DNA from: CAZNHL01 sp964572965
GTDB lineage: Bacteria; Bacteroidota; Bacteroidia; Cytophagales; UBA9547
NCBI GenBank assembly: GCA_964572965.1
Contig: CAZNHL010000014.1
Coordinates: forward strand, 1-62,050
Direction of reading: 5' to 3'
DNA length: 62,050 nucleotides
Position 1 is the stretch's first letter, and each line of letters begins with the position of its first letter. A program made the translations under genes and the position numbers. Below are positions 43,394 through 52,323 of the stretch, one piece after another. Below the pieces are notes generated by a model that saw only the letters and a program-made list of their open reading frames with translations, made no database searches and was not told the origin of the DNA.

Positions 43394-43436
43394 AAATAAG
43401 TCTGGCTACATATTTATTATGTAGCCAGACTTATTT
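43394..43436. terminator. 19-bp perfect hairpin upstream of the PIN gene
   Basis: Arms 43394-43412 and 43418-43436 (AAATAAGTCTGGCTACATA and its complement), loop TTTAT. Terminator-like in composition, but there is no adjacent gene end, so it may close an unannotated transcript. Confidence 0.6.
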
Positions 43437-43623
43437 ACGAGACACCAAATTATACTGAAAGTCGTATATTGGCTTTAGCAGACGAAATGGATGAAGTAAT
43501 CCCATTTTGAAAAAAAACTCATTAGTTGCCAACTCCGCTATTAATCCATTTAAGTTCATCAGCAACTTTTTAAAGCACAGGAGCTGGAAGTAACTCACTT
43601 AGTAAAAGGAATTGTGTAAGTAT

Positions 43624-43651
43624 TTAATATACTAGTTAATATACTAGTTAA
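43624..43651. repeat. 12-bp tandem repeat (TTAATATACTAG, two full copies)
   Basis: Copies at 43624-43635 and 43636-43647 followed by TTAATAG, 95 bp upstream of the PIN gene start. The ATACTAGTTAATAT... unit contains the palindrome ACTAGT, so it could be an operator. Confidence 0.85.
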
Positions 43652-43690
43652 TAGCTTCTTAAATTTGGTGATAAAATTGCTCTGTTTAAC

Positions 43691-43719
43691 TTGAATTTAG
43701 GCTTATTTCTTTAATTTTT
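43691..43719 (+). promoter_or_regulatory. Possible promoter of the PIN/DUF5677-like cassette
   Basis: TTG at 43691, 18 nt, TAATTTTT at 43712-43719 (TAnnTTTG with the last base changed), 22 nt before the start codon. Confidence 0.4.
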
Positions 43720-43741
43720 TGTCACCTGTTTATATCCTATT

Positions 43742-46700
43742 ATGATTTACTTGACTTTGGATAGTAATATTTTTGTTTATTCAATCGAAGACGCTTGGAA
43801 AATTGATAATCAGCTTGATTATTTAGAAGCATGGCTAGAAAGTGGTGAGGTTAAGTTACTAATACCAGAAGTAATACAAACAGAATGGCAAAGAATTCAA
43901 GCTCCTCAGGTTAAGCTAAGGCGAGAAATGTTGAAAAACTTTTTTAATATGGCCGAAGAAATATTGCCATCGGCTTTTTTTGCCGATTATAAGAAACCCG
44001 CCGTGCAAGAGCAAATTATTGCAGACCATTTTGAGCGTATCAATCAAATTTTAAGTAATGCAGAAACAATTCAATTATGCCCAGAAATTGAAAGAAAGGT
44101 AGTTTCAATGGGCATTGCCAAAAGAGCCCCTCAACATAAAAAAAATAGTGTAGCGGATGCTGTTATTGTATATTCGTTGATTAAGTATGTCGAGAACAAT
44201 CCTGGGAGTCATTTCTTTTTTGCTTCCAATAATACTGCAGACTTTTTTGATCCAAATAAGATAGATATTCATGAAGATTTAAAACCTGATTTTGATAGAT
44301 TAAATATTGGTGTATTTAAGGATTTAAATACATTAAATAATCATCTCAAAATGCTAGGGCTATCGAGTTTTGATCTTGCGCAAAGAAGACGGGAAAGGTT
44401 TAACAGGAAGATTAAAGAAAAGGTATATAATCCTGAATATGAAAAAATAACTGCAGATAGGGAAAGCTCCTTTATATCAAATATTAATATGTTAGAATTC
44501 ATTTTAAATGAATCTAAACCGACGAAAGAGCAGGTTATTTTTGTTTTAGCCCTAATTGACTCCGATTCTAATTATGAAAGAGTATTTTTTGATAAGGTAA
44601 CTGGAGTACATTGGTTTAAAATATTAGAATCGAAGGGTATTTTTAATCCAGAGAACAATCCGCGACCGACCCAAAACCATGTACCATATTGGGAAATGTT
44701 GAGTTATTTAGAAAAAATATCTCTATTAATCAAAAGTGGTCAACAAGCGGAACTTATTGATAGAGTATTAACTATTATAAAAAAGACATCTCAAAAGCAT
44801 AATGACAATTATAGGACTTGGTATAAGTTTATTCAGATTCTTGGAAACTTGCCTAATGATACGATTCCACAAGAAATACTTCATTTAATTCCTTTATGGT
44901 TGAAAAGTAGCTTAGATACAAGACCACAAAGTTCAGCTATATGTGAAATACTACTTCCTAAGTTTCTGAATGAGAAACCCACCCAAGACGATATATTAAA
45001 AGCTGAGATTATTTTCTCTCATTTATTCCAAATTGATCAAAATGAGATTGTTAGTAGTAATGATACTCACAGTAACAATATATACTCAAGAGTTCATTTA
45101 TGGTCACTTTCAAGTACTTTAATTGATAAGAAGCTTATTAATAGAGCAGCACTATTTTGTTCTGATGATGTCTTTTTGACTTTAGGGAGTACGCTAAAGA
45201 AAATGCTAATCGATTATCAAGATGGAATACCAGCTATTATTCGTGAAGGCAAAAATATTTATGATTTTAGGTTAATAATACAAAAAGACAACCTTCTCTT
45301 TACTATGAAAGGTGAAGGAGAGGAGGCATTTAGAGAGATCGTATCATTGATCAATTTTGAAGATCTTACAGAAGAGGAGTTGAAGTATCAATTGGAGGAA
45401 ATATTGAAGTATCAAAATATACAATATTCCTCAAATGGTCGTTACCCGGACTTTTTTGATAGTATCATATTTGCATTACATAATGATTTGGTTTCTTCTT
45501 TTGGTATAGACACGATAAAAGACTTGGTTAAGAAATCAAGATATCAGGCTAAGGAGTCCGAAATATTTGCCATTATTTTTATTGAATATTTAAATCAAAA
45601 AGTTAAATTTTCACCAAAAGAAGGCTTGGTTTTATTACAAAAAATAGTCTCAGAAAGACCCTTTCGTATTCCATTTTTTAAAAGAGTGGCTTTATATGTA
45701 ATTGCCGAGAACTGGAAAGAAACAAAATCTCTTTTTTGGGAATTAGTAAGCACAAATGATCCTTTGTTTTTATTTTCTAAATATAAATACTCAAAAGACC
45801 TTTATAATTTATTAAATAAGGTACAATCCAGCCTTGTAAAAAAGGAAAAGGAAATTTTGGAAACGATAATTTCTAGTGGACCGCAGACCGAAAGAGAGGA
45901 TGAAGGGTATGATGATTACTGGAGGTTAAGTTGGTATTCAGCTTTAAATGGCGTAGAACCATTTAAAGGAAAGTATGAGATACTTTCCAACAGTCAGAAT
46001 CTTACCAAAGAACATTTTGAAGATTCAGGTAAAATAAGATTTAGTAGTGATTCAATTCCTCCGATCACTGTTGAAGAATTATTAAGTAAGAGTAATCAGG
46101 ATATTGTAGCCTATATTACAGCGTTTAAGCCAGATAATTGGCATGGGCCAACAATAAGTGGATTATCTGATATATTAAAAACAGCAGTTATAAATGATCC
46201 AGTAAAATTTCTTAATGAACTTGATTTATATGAAAGTATACCATACATATATGCATATCATATTATTGGAGGGCTTCAGGAAGTATGGAAAAGAAAAAGT
46301 TGTATAAGCTTTGATTGGGCTCCAGTATTAAAGTTTTGCTTATCGACTATTTTAAACAGTAAATTCTATTCTGAAGAATTATATCTGGATGAAGATAGTT
46401 GGAAAGCCACATCTGAGTGGGTTGTTGGAGCGATTGCTAATTTATTGACAGAAGGCCTGCAAAATGATGGAAATAGCCTGAGTAATGATAATTTGCCTAA
46501 GGTTAAAGAGGTTTTGCAAGTGCTGGTTCGGAATCTAAAAAAAGATGAGAAGGACTTGTCTTCTAGCAAAGATTATTATACCTATATTTTTAATTCAACT
46601 GCGGGTAAGGTATTGAGAGCTTTATTGGATTACTCTTTATTTAGAGCACATAGTCTTCCATCTAAGAAGAAGTCAGTTATTAAATGGGAATCTGAAATAA

Positions 46701-47593
46701 AAGTATTGTTCGAGATGTCTTTAAAGAGAGATATAATTGACGCATATATTATTGAAGGGGTCTATTTTCAACATTTTTATTTTTTAGATAAAAAATGGGC
46801 TTGTAAACAAATAGAACAAAATGTTAACCTCGATGATATTAAATGGCAAGCCTTTTGGGCAGGCTTTGGTATTAGTAATCCACCACCCAATATAAAGGTG
46901 TATAATCTCTTTTATCCCCACTATTTAAGAGCTATTAATGCTAAAGCTGATCTGTTCAGTCATAGATCAACTCCTGGTTTTATAAGCCATCTGGTTGCGT
47001 TTTATTTTTGGGGATTTGAAAGTCTAAATTCGGGGGGGCTAGTAAAAACATTTTTGGAGAAATCTAAATCCCAACTAGTATTAAAGTTTGTCAACTATGT
47101 AGGGCAACAGCAAACATACTTTAATACCCTTGAGCAAGAAGAAGCCGACCGTTTTGATGCCAGTATAATTGAACTATGGAAGTACCTTGCATTAAAATAT
47201 GAAAAAAAGGCAGATGAACAGGAATTGGAGATTTTAGGGAGCTTAGTAAACTTTATCGTACTTATTAACGCATTGAATCAGGAAAATACTGATTTAATCG
47301 TAATGTCACTTGGTTTAGAGAAAAAGTACTACTTTCATGAGCGGTTAATAAGAACCCTGGTTGAGTTTCAAAGAAAAGGCGATTCCTTTGAAACAGCTCA
47401 ATTCCTCTCCCAGATAATTCTTAAAATACGAATAGAGTCATATTTTTTAGATAAGGAGTCTGAAACCGGTATTAAGACTATCATTCAGTTTCTTTTCGAA
47501 AATGGGCAAGCACAAGCTGCCAGTACCGTTTGTAATGAAACTAGCCGACAAGGCAATATGTTTTTGAGAGAATTATATGAAAAATATAATTAA
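43742..47593 (+). CDS. PIN-domain nuclease fused to a very large helical region (1283 aa)
   Basis: Residues 1-210 form an intact PIN-like RNase domain: D7 in YLTLDSNIFVYS, E48 in LIPEVIQTEWQR, D139 in HKKNSVADAVIVYSL and D167 in FFFASNNTADFFDP give the four acidic metal ligands. The KKNSVAD form resembles the DUF4935/PIN_8 group. PIN proteins are usually 130-250 residues; here about 1070 residues follow, predicted mainly helical with repeat-like character (many aromatic and Lys/Glu pairs, for example LLKQDDILKAEIIFSHLFQI-type helices), with no Walker A, no zinc knuckle and no membrane segment visible. ATG 43742 is a good start. 20 bp separate it from the DUF5677-like gene. The local DNA is visibly more AT-rich than the 30-42 kb genes. 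Function inferred as a sensor-effector RNase, possibly defensive; unproven. Confidence 0.85.
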   Translation: MIYLTLDSNIFVYSIEDAWKIDNQLDYLEAWLESGEVKLLIPEVIQTEWQRIQAPQVKLRREMLKNFFNMAEEILPSAFFADYKKPAVQEQIIADHFERINQILSNAETIQLCPEIERKVVSMGIAKRAPQHKKNSVADAVIVYSLIKYVENNPGSHFFFASNNTADFFDPNKIDIHEDLKPDFDRLNIGVFKDLNTLNNHLKMLGLSSFDLAQRRRERFNRKIKEKVYNPEYEKITADRESSFISNINMLEFILNESKPTKEQVIFVLALIDSDSNYERVFFDKVTGVHWFKILESKGIFNPENNPRPTQNHVPYWEMLSYLEKISLLIKSGQQAELIDRVLTIIKKTSQKHNDNYRTWYKFIQILGNLPNDTIPQEILHLIPLWLKSSLDTRPQSSAICEILLPKFLNEKPTQDDILKAEIIFSHLFQIDQNEIVSSNDTHSNNIYSRVHLWSLSSTLIDKKLINRAALFCSDDVFLTLGSTLKKMLIDYQDGIPAIIREGKNIYDFRLIIQKDNLLFTMKGEGEEAFREIVSLINFEDLTEEELKYQLEEILKYQNIQYSSNGRYPDFFDSIIFALHNDLVSSFGIDTIKDLVKKSRYQAKESEIFAIIFIEYLNQKVKFSPKEGLVLLQKIVSERPFRIPFFKRVALYVIAENWKETKSLFWELVSTNDPLFLFSKYKYSKDLYNLLNKVQSSLVKKEKEILETIISSGPQTEREDEGYDDYWRLSWYSALNGVEPFKGKYEILSNSQNLTKEHFEDSGKIRFSSDSIPPITVEELLSKSNQDIVAYITAFKPDNWHGPTISGLSDILKTAVINDPVKFLNELDLYESIPYIYAYHIIGGLQEVWKRKSCISFDWAPVLKFCLSTILNSKFYSEELYLDEDSWKATSEWVVGAIANLLTEGLQNDGNSLSNDNLPKVKEVLQVLVRNLKKDEKDLSSSKDYYTYIFNSTAGKVLRALLDYSLFRAHSLPSKKKSVIKWESEIKVLFEMSLKRDIIDAYIIEGVYFQHFYFLDKKWACKQIEQNVNLDDIKWQAFWAGFGISNPPPNIKVYNLFYPHYLRAINAKADLFSHRSTPGFISHLVAFYFWGFESLNSGGLVKTFLEKSKSQLVLKFVNYVGQQQTYFNTLEQEEADRFDASIIELWKYLALKYEKKADEQELEILGSLVNFIVLINALNQENTDLIVMSLGLEKKYYFHERLIRTLVEFQRKGDSFETAQFLSQIILKIRIESYFLDKESETGIKTIIQFLFENGQAQAASTVCNETSRQGNMFLRELYEKYN

Positions 47594-47613
47594 TAGCTTC
47601 GATAGTAAGATTT

Positions 47614-48357
47614 ATGAAATACAATATATTAAAATCACTGTCCAGTTCTTCTGAAAATTTTATAAATAAAATAGAGAATACAATTAATTCGCCTGAGAAT
47701 GTAGTTTTAGTTTCTTTGTTTGTTGCCGTTTTAGAAACGATGAAGGATTTGACTATTCTTCTCGAGAATGATAGATTTCAAAATATTCCAGCTGTTGCTA
47801 GAATTGCTATAGAATCATATGTCGATTTTAAACTATTAGCCAAAGATTCCAATCAAATATATTCTTTGCTTATAAAGACTGGTGAAGGAGAGGTACGGAA
47901 AATAAAAGGACTGCTTGAAGAGCAAGGGTTAAGTAATGTAATTATAGCAAACTTGAATGAACGAAAATCTGCCATTGAACAAGAAAATGCCGAAAGAAAA
48001 ACCTTTATGACTTCAATGGCTTTGCCAGTATTAGATAGTATAAAGAAAAAGTTTGAAGCAATCGATATGCTACAGGATTATAAAACGGTTTATAGTGAAC
48101 TTTCAGGTTATACACACAATGACATTAATACTATTGAAAAAAGACATATTTCTATGTTAAGTGATACCAGGATTCGGCTTTCAACTATCGCCACTTTTGA
48201 TATTAAGGTTTATGAAAGCCTAATTTTTGCATTATCTGTTTATTATTTAGACATGCTAAGAATTTTAAATGACAAGCTCTGCATGAATGAAGAAAACAAT
48301 ATTCTTCAATTAGAGGCTCAGATAGTATCTTATAGAGCTGAGATCGAAAGAAACTAA
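47614..48357 (+). CDS. DUF5677/HEPN-like helical protein
   Basis: 247 residues, all helix. The N-terminal part (LKSLSSSSENFINKIENTIN) leads into helices VVLVSLFVAVLETMKDLTIL and ARIAIESYVDFKLLAKDS, where R63 and E67 match the first conserved positions of DUF5677; YSELSGYTHNDINTIEKRH (E162, H168) matches its second conserved motif. DUF5677 is related in layout to HEPN proteins, but the classical RX4-6H ribonuclease motif is not evident, so an RNase role is only a possibility. It starts 20 bp after the PIN gene and is followed by a 74-bp perfect palindrome that would end the transcript. As partner of the PIN protein it may be antitoxin, sensor or second effector. Confidence 0.65.
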   Translation: MKYNILKSLSSSSENFINKIENTINSPENVVLVSLFVAVLETMKDLTILLENDRFQNIPAVARIAIESYVDFKLLAKDSNQIYSLLIKTGEGEVRKIKGLLEEQGLSNVIIANLNERKSAIEQENAERKTFMTSMALPVLDSIKKKFEAIDMLQDYKTVYSELSGYTHNDINTIEKRHISMLSDTRIRLSTIATFDIKVYESLIFALSVYYLDMLRILNDKLCMNEENNILQLEAQIVSYRAEIERN

Positions 48358-48551
48358 TAATAGATCAGCGGCAAAGTTTGTATTTTGATTTTATCAAAAT
48401 CATTAATGATTTGCAATAATTTTTCTCGTTCTTCATTAAGACGCTCAAGAGGATCTGAGAGATATGCTGCACAGGCTTTGATTTGTTTTATGGAAGGAAT
48501 CATTGTGTGTAAACACTCGTGCAGTTGTAATTCTAAACCTATAAAAAACAA
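48354..48551 (-). pseudogene. Possible short ORF or gene fragment next to the palindrome
   Basis: 65 codons with TTG start, or 49 from the internal ATG at 48503. The composition is protein-like and helical (ERLNEEREKLLQIINDFDKI), unlike a random shadow, but no family is recognised. It overlaps the previous stop by 4 nt and its upstream part runs into the palindrome at 48538. It could be the end of a gene cut by a rearrangement, or chance. Confidence 0.25.
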
Positions 48552-48611
48552 CTATATAAGCAATTTAATTACACGTGTAATTAAATTGCTTATATAGTTG
48601 TTTTTTATAGG
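48538..48611. repeat. 74-bp perfect palindrome without spacer
   Basis: Arms 48538-48574 and 48575-48611 are exact complements over 37 bp; the centre is ACACGTGT. The left arm begins CCTATAAAAAACAACTATAT. One mismatch (A/A) ends it on both sides. Far longer than the terminators in this window (8-23 bp). Confidence 0.95.
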
Positions 48612-49180
48612 AAAATGTGTTTTTTATATATCATTTTTGTTTTAATTCGTATTTATTTGCATTTTTTGTATTGTTGTGTAACATGTAATTTTTTGTTGGT
48701 TTTGGGTAGAAATTTCTGGATAAATTGAATAAAACTACATTCTGTACATTTAAAATACAGCCGCATTATTTGCCTCATTTTTTACTTCGATAAAAAAATC
48801 AATACTTGCATTCAATTCTATCATATGAAAAAGTGTGATGTAAGTATTGGGTGTTATTTGTAAACGAGTTTTTAAGTAAACTTTTAAAAAATAGCATCTT
48901 ATTTAGTTTCAATAAGATATTCTCATTGTTTTATTGTGATTTAGAAATATAGTTGAATGTAATAAAATTGGAGAAATAGCAATTGTGGTGTCAAAATTAA
49001 ATAACAATCTTGCGGGCGTTTAAAGTTGTGCAGATGTTATACACTAGCTAAGGGTCTTTTCTGCAACATCTTACATAAACATTGTAGCATTTATATTAAT
49101 CTTTATTTATGAATTCCCATTCATCAGGCCAGCCCTGTCCACTAGTTCTGTCTTCCTTTTATAAGTTTACTTTATTCACA
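48612..49180. other. AT-rich intergenic region upstream of the RHS operon
   Basis: 569 bp, very AT-rich. An inverted pair CAATACTTGCA / TGTAAGTATTG (one wobble) at about 48800 spans a 22-nt loop. No promoter clearly matching TTG-N20-TAnnTTTG was found. No gene supported. Confidence 0.5.
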
Positions 49181-51132
49181 ATGAATCAATTCAAAAGTTC
49201 AGTGATAGTTGTACTATCACTATTATTGCTGTGTATTCATACCAATACATTAGCGCAAACCTCAACAAATTGCAATGCTCCAACAACATGGAGTTCAACA
49301 ACCGTTTATGATGTAGCAGGTTATTATGTTACAGAGAATAGTCAGACTTATGTGTCTAAATGGTGGACACAAGGTAATTTACCATCTCAAAACTTTGGTG
49401 AAGGCTTACCTTGGGAAAAAGTGACTACATGCCCTACTGGAGGAACAGGAAATACTCCTTCAATTACTATCAATGGTACATTAGCAGCCTTTACAAGTCA
49501 AAGTGGACAAAATTCTATTGCTCAAACTTTAACATTGACAGGTGTTTACCTTTCTGGAAATGTTACTGTTACAGCACCAGCTAACTTTAAAATTTCAGGC
49601 AATACTTCTTCTTACTCTTCGAGTATTCAGATAATTCCAGTATCAGGTACTATTGCTAGTACTACAATCTATGTCATATATAGCCCAGCTACAGGTGGTA
49701 GTGACAATGGTAGCATTGTATTCTCTGGTACAGGTTTTACAAGTAAATCAATTGCTGTAAGTGGTACTGCGGCTACCGATTGTGGCAATGCTTCCCCTTG
49801 GAAAAATACGATTACCTATACGGCAAATGATCAGGTTATTTATAACAATACTCTCTATAGAACACAATGGGAGACAGTTAATACTCAACCGGATATTAAC
49901 ATAGGTATTGGTAAGCCTTGGGTTTCACTTGGAGGATGTATAGCAGGTACAGCACAAGGATCTACGAGTTGGAAAATAGGTGGTAATAACGATGTAGATG
50001 CTACTAATTATTTAGGTACAACAAATCCCAACGCATTGATTTTAAAATCTAATGCTACTGAAGGATTACGTGTTAATACAACAGGGAGTGTTAATATAAA
50101 TGGTCCTGGTATAGATGTAGGTTATTACAGGTTTGAGGTGAATGGTTTGAGCGCCTTAAAAGGGCCTTCTGGAAGTAATCAAAATNNNNNNNNNNAGCTA
50201 TTTATAGTGGTAATACTACTACGGCTTCTTATTTGGCTGGCTATAGGCATTATTCAGCTTTTTCACATGCTTTGTTCCCTAGTGGAAATGAGTATGGAAT
50301 CTTTAATACTACTGAATATAGAGCTAGTAGTGGAGTAAGTAGACCCAAGCATTTTATAATGCAAAATATAGTAGGAGGAAACTTGGGTATTGGTGCTTTT
50401 GCATCTGAGCCTGTAGAGAAACTCTCTGTAAATGGTAATACTTTATTGAATGGAAAAGTCGGTATAAATATGGCAACACTTGATGCTAGTTTTAATGATT
50501 ATCTATTAAGTCTTGTAACAAATGGGTCAGTATCTATTGGTGTGAATAGAGCTAATGTTTTGGGATATGGTAGTTTATTATATTTTAATACAAATGATAA
50601 TACTGACCCCCAGTGGATTGGTAGATATAATGCTGCATATGATAGATCTGAATTCCGCATTTGCATTGGCGATAATACAGGTTCTGGTACAGAGAATGTA
50701 CCCTATACTGACGCATTCGTTGTGGGTGTTAATAAATCTATGGTAGGTGTTCCTACTGCGGAAAACTGGGCTCCTTTATTTAATATAAATTCAATGGGCA
50801 ATGCACGCTTGCTGGGTAAACTAGCTGCTGATGAAGTTTTTGTAACTGCCAACCCTTTGACTGATAATTTCCCGGATTATGTGTTTGGAAAGGGATATAA
50901 ATTAATGTCTTTAGATAGCTTGAAGTCCTATATAAATGAAAATCAACATTTGCCAGAAGTGCCTTCTGCAGAGAAGGTAAAATTGGAGGGCGGATTTAAT
51001 ATGGGGGAACTTAATACTATCATGCTTAAGAAAATTGAAGAACTGACTCTTCATATTATTCGCCAAGAAGAGCAAATGAAGAAACAGGAAGAGAGAATGA
51101 AAGAATTGGAAGAACAAATCAAGAAAAAATAG
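49181..51132 (+). CDS. Secreted chitin-binding/tail-fibre-like protein (split by an assembly gap)
   Basis: About 650 residues, start ATG 49181 where a signal peptide begins (NQFKSSVIVVLSLLLLCIHTNTLAQ). Two CBM5/12-like modules: CNAPTTWSSTTVYDVAGYYV then SQTYVSKWWTQGNLPSQN, and CGNASPWKNTITYTANDQVI then YNNTLYRTQWETVNTQP. Between them is a beta domain (DUF-like Ig fold, SITINGTLAAFTSQSG on). The part after the gap is a beta-helix-like fibre (LSVNGNTLLNGKVGINMATLD) ending in a conserved tail, SLKSYINENQHLPEVPSAEK ... GGFNMGELNTIMLKKIEELT, followed by a coiled coil. That end is typical of Bacteroidota secreted fibre proteins. First gene of the RHS operon; likely adhesin or surface carrier. Codon phase shows the gap is 2 modulo 3 in length. 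Confidence 0.8.
50186..50195. other. Assembly gap (10 N) inside the fibre gene
   Basis: The upstream frame ends on a complete codon (Asn at 50183-50185) and the downstream frame, starting with GCT at 50197, has one base before it. The true length is therefore 2 modulo 3. Confidence 0.95.
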
Positions 51133-51134
51133 AG

Positions 51135-51665
51135 ATGATACAAAAGGTTGGAAAATGGAATTTTATAGTATTTGTTGTCTTTTTTATTCTACTAATATTC
51201 GTTGCTTATAAAGTATCAAAAACACCTAAAATAGCCTATATAGATACTAATAAACTATTAAGTGGTGTGAAGGAAATGCAGATACTACAAGAGCAATTAA
51301 AACGGGAAAGGGCAATAGCGAAGTTAAAGATAGATACATTAACTACTGAGTTTGAAACAGCTCTTAAGGCTCATGAAAAAGAGCTTGCCCAAATGACAAG
51401 TAAAGAGAAGAAGTTATCTGAAGAATTATTACAGAATAAACAAAATCAGCTGGTTCAATACCAGCAAGCTATAAATCAGAAATTACAACAGCAGGAACAA
51501 GAGAAAATGGGTGAAGTAATGAAGCAGGTGAATAGCCATATTGCAGAATATGGAAAGAAAAAAGGTTACACGATAATTCTTGCAACAGCTAATGGAAATA
51601 TTGCTTATGCTGATGATGCTATTGATGTGACAGCAGATGTTATTAAAGAGATGTCTTCTAACTAA
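51135..51665 (+). CDS. OmpH/Skp-like periplasmic chaperone
   Basis: 176 residues. N-terminal anchor or signal VGKWNFIVFVVFFILLIFVAY, then OmpH-type KIAYIDTNKLLSGVKEMQIL and a long coiled coil (QEQLKRERAIAKLKIDTLTT to about residue 130) rich in Gln and Lys, ending in the beta segment KKGYTIILATANGNIAYAD that closes the OmpH fold. Skp/OmpH chaperones hold unfolded outer-membrane or secreted proteins. It is 2 bp after the fibre gene, and a dedicated copy in this operon suggests service to the huge secreted proteins encoded next. Confidence 0.88.
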   Translation: MIQKVGKWNFIVFVVFFILLIFVAYKVSKTPKIAYIDTNKLLSGVKEMQILQEQLKRERAIAKLKIDTLTTEFETALKAHEKELAQMTSKEKKLSEELLQNKQNQLVQYQQAINQKLQQQEQEKMGEVMKQVNSHIAEYGKKKGYTIILATANGNIAYADDAIDVTADVIKEMSSN

Positions 51666-52268
51666 TTGATAGTGAGGAATATTTTTGTGTTCGTATGTAC
51701 AGCAGTAGTTCTGTGTTATTGTAAACCTAAAAGTATACAGGCCGATCAATTGTCTTCTTATGTAGAGGAAAAAGAGAATGGATTGGCAAAGGAAATAATT
51801 GTAGCTGAAACCTCATTAAAGTTAACCTTTAAACCTGCTGTTCAACTGGCATTACAAGAACTTAAAGGAAATAGTGCCTGTGATTCTTTATTACCAGAAT
51901 TTACAAAGAAGTATACCGGTTATAAGCATTTCGTAATGACGTATTCAGCTGATGGAAAAGATCCTGTTTATAAAGGATCCCATAGCCAGCAAACATTTTC
52001 TGAACGCTTACAGAAGTTGGCTTTTCATGTAGGCGATTATGTATATGCAGTTTCTGGAACAGATACTATTCCCTTAGCAGATTCTTATTTCCTAAATCAA
52101 TATGGAATGGGAGGCGCCGCACAAGTCTTACTGGTATTTTCAGCTCAAAAAAGCAAAGAATCAGATATCAAAGTTTGTGTCAAAGACATGGGCTTTGGTC
52201 TTGGTTTTCAATACTTCGATTTTAAAGAAAAAGATCTTGATAATATTCCTGAATTGCATTGCGATTAA
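51666..52268 (+). CDS. Hypothetical lipoprotein of the RHS operon
   Basis: 200 residues from TTG 51666, which abuts the OmpH stop codon (51663-51665); GTG 51672 is an alternative. N-terminus NIFVFVCTAVVLCYC carries a lipobox-like VLCYC, so a lipidated Cys at about residue 19 is expected. The mature part (KLTFKPAVQLALQELKGNSA; HFVMTYSADGKDPVYKGSHS; VGDYVYAVSGTDTIPLADSY) has FKBP-like spacing in places but I do not assign a family. Tight coupling with the OmpH gene suggests they act together, perhaps in display or secretion of the RHS proteins. Confidence 0.65.
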   Translation: MIVRNIFVFVCTAVVLCYCKPKSIQADQLSSYVEEKENGLAKEIIVAETSLKLTFKPAVQLALQELKGNSACDSLLPEFTKKYTGYKHFVMTYSADGKDPVYKGSHSQQTFSERLQKLAFHVGDYVYAVSGTDTIPLADSYFLNQYGMGGAAQVLLVFSAQKSKESDIKVCVKDMGFGLGFQYFDFKEKDLDNIPELHCD

Positions 52269-52323
52269 GCATGTAAGGAAATAAGATAATATAATATTGA
52301 ATAAAGTAAATAGTATTACATAT

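Larger units (their letters stand above)
43165..43741. other. Intergenic region between tRNA-Glu and the PIN-domain gene
   Basis: 577 bp. It holds the tRNA promoter and its partial duplicate, the hairpin 43394-43436, a 12-bp tandem repeat at 43624, a possible promoter (43691-43719) and a short open stretch ending ADEMDEVIPF (stop near 43510) that may be a gene fragment but is too short to name. Confidence 0.5.

Noticed and set aside
45000..47500. A NTPase (STAND, AAA) domain within the large PIN protein
   Set aside because: No GxxxxGK[ST] motif. The closest string, NSTAGKVLRALL, lacks the required spacing.
43093..48611. tRNA-Glu as attachment site for a PIN-cassette island
   Set aside because: The cassette lies on the 5' side of the tRNA, while integrases use the 3' end, and I found no duplicated tRNA 3' segment or integrase gene in the window.
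49109..49180. Longer N-terminus of the fibre protein
   Set aside because: The extra 24 residues precede a clean signal peptide starting at ATG 49181; a leader before it makes no sense.
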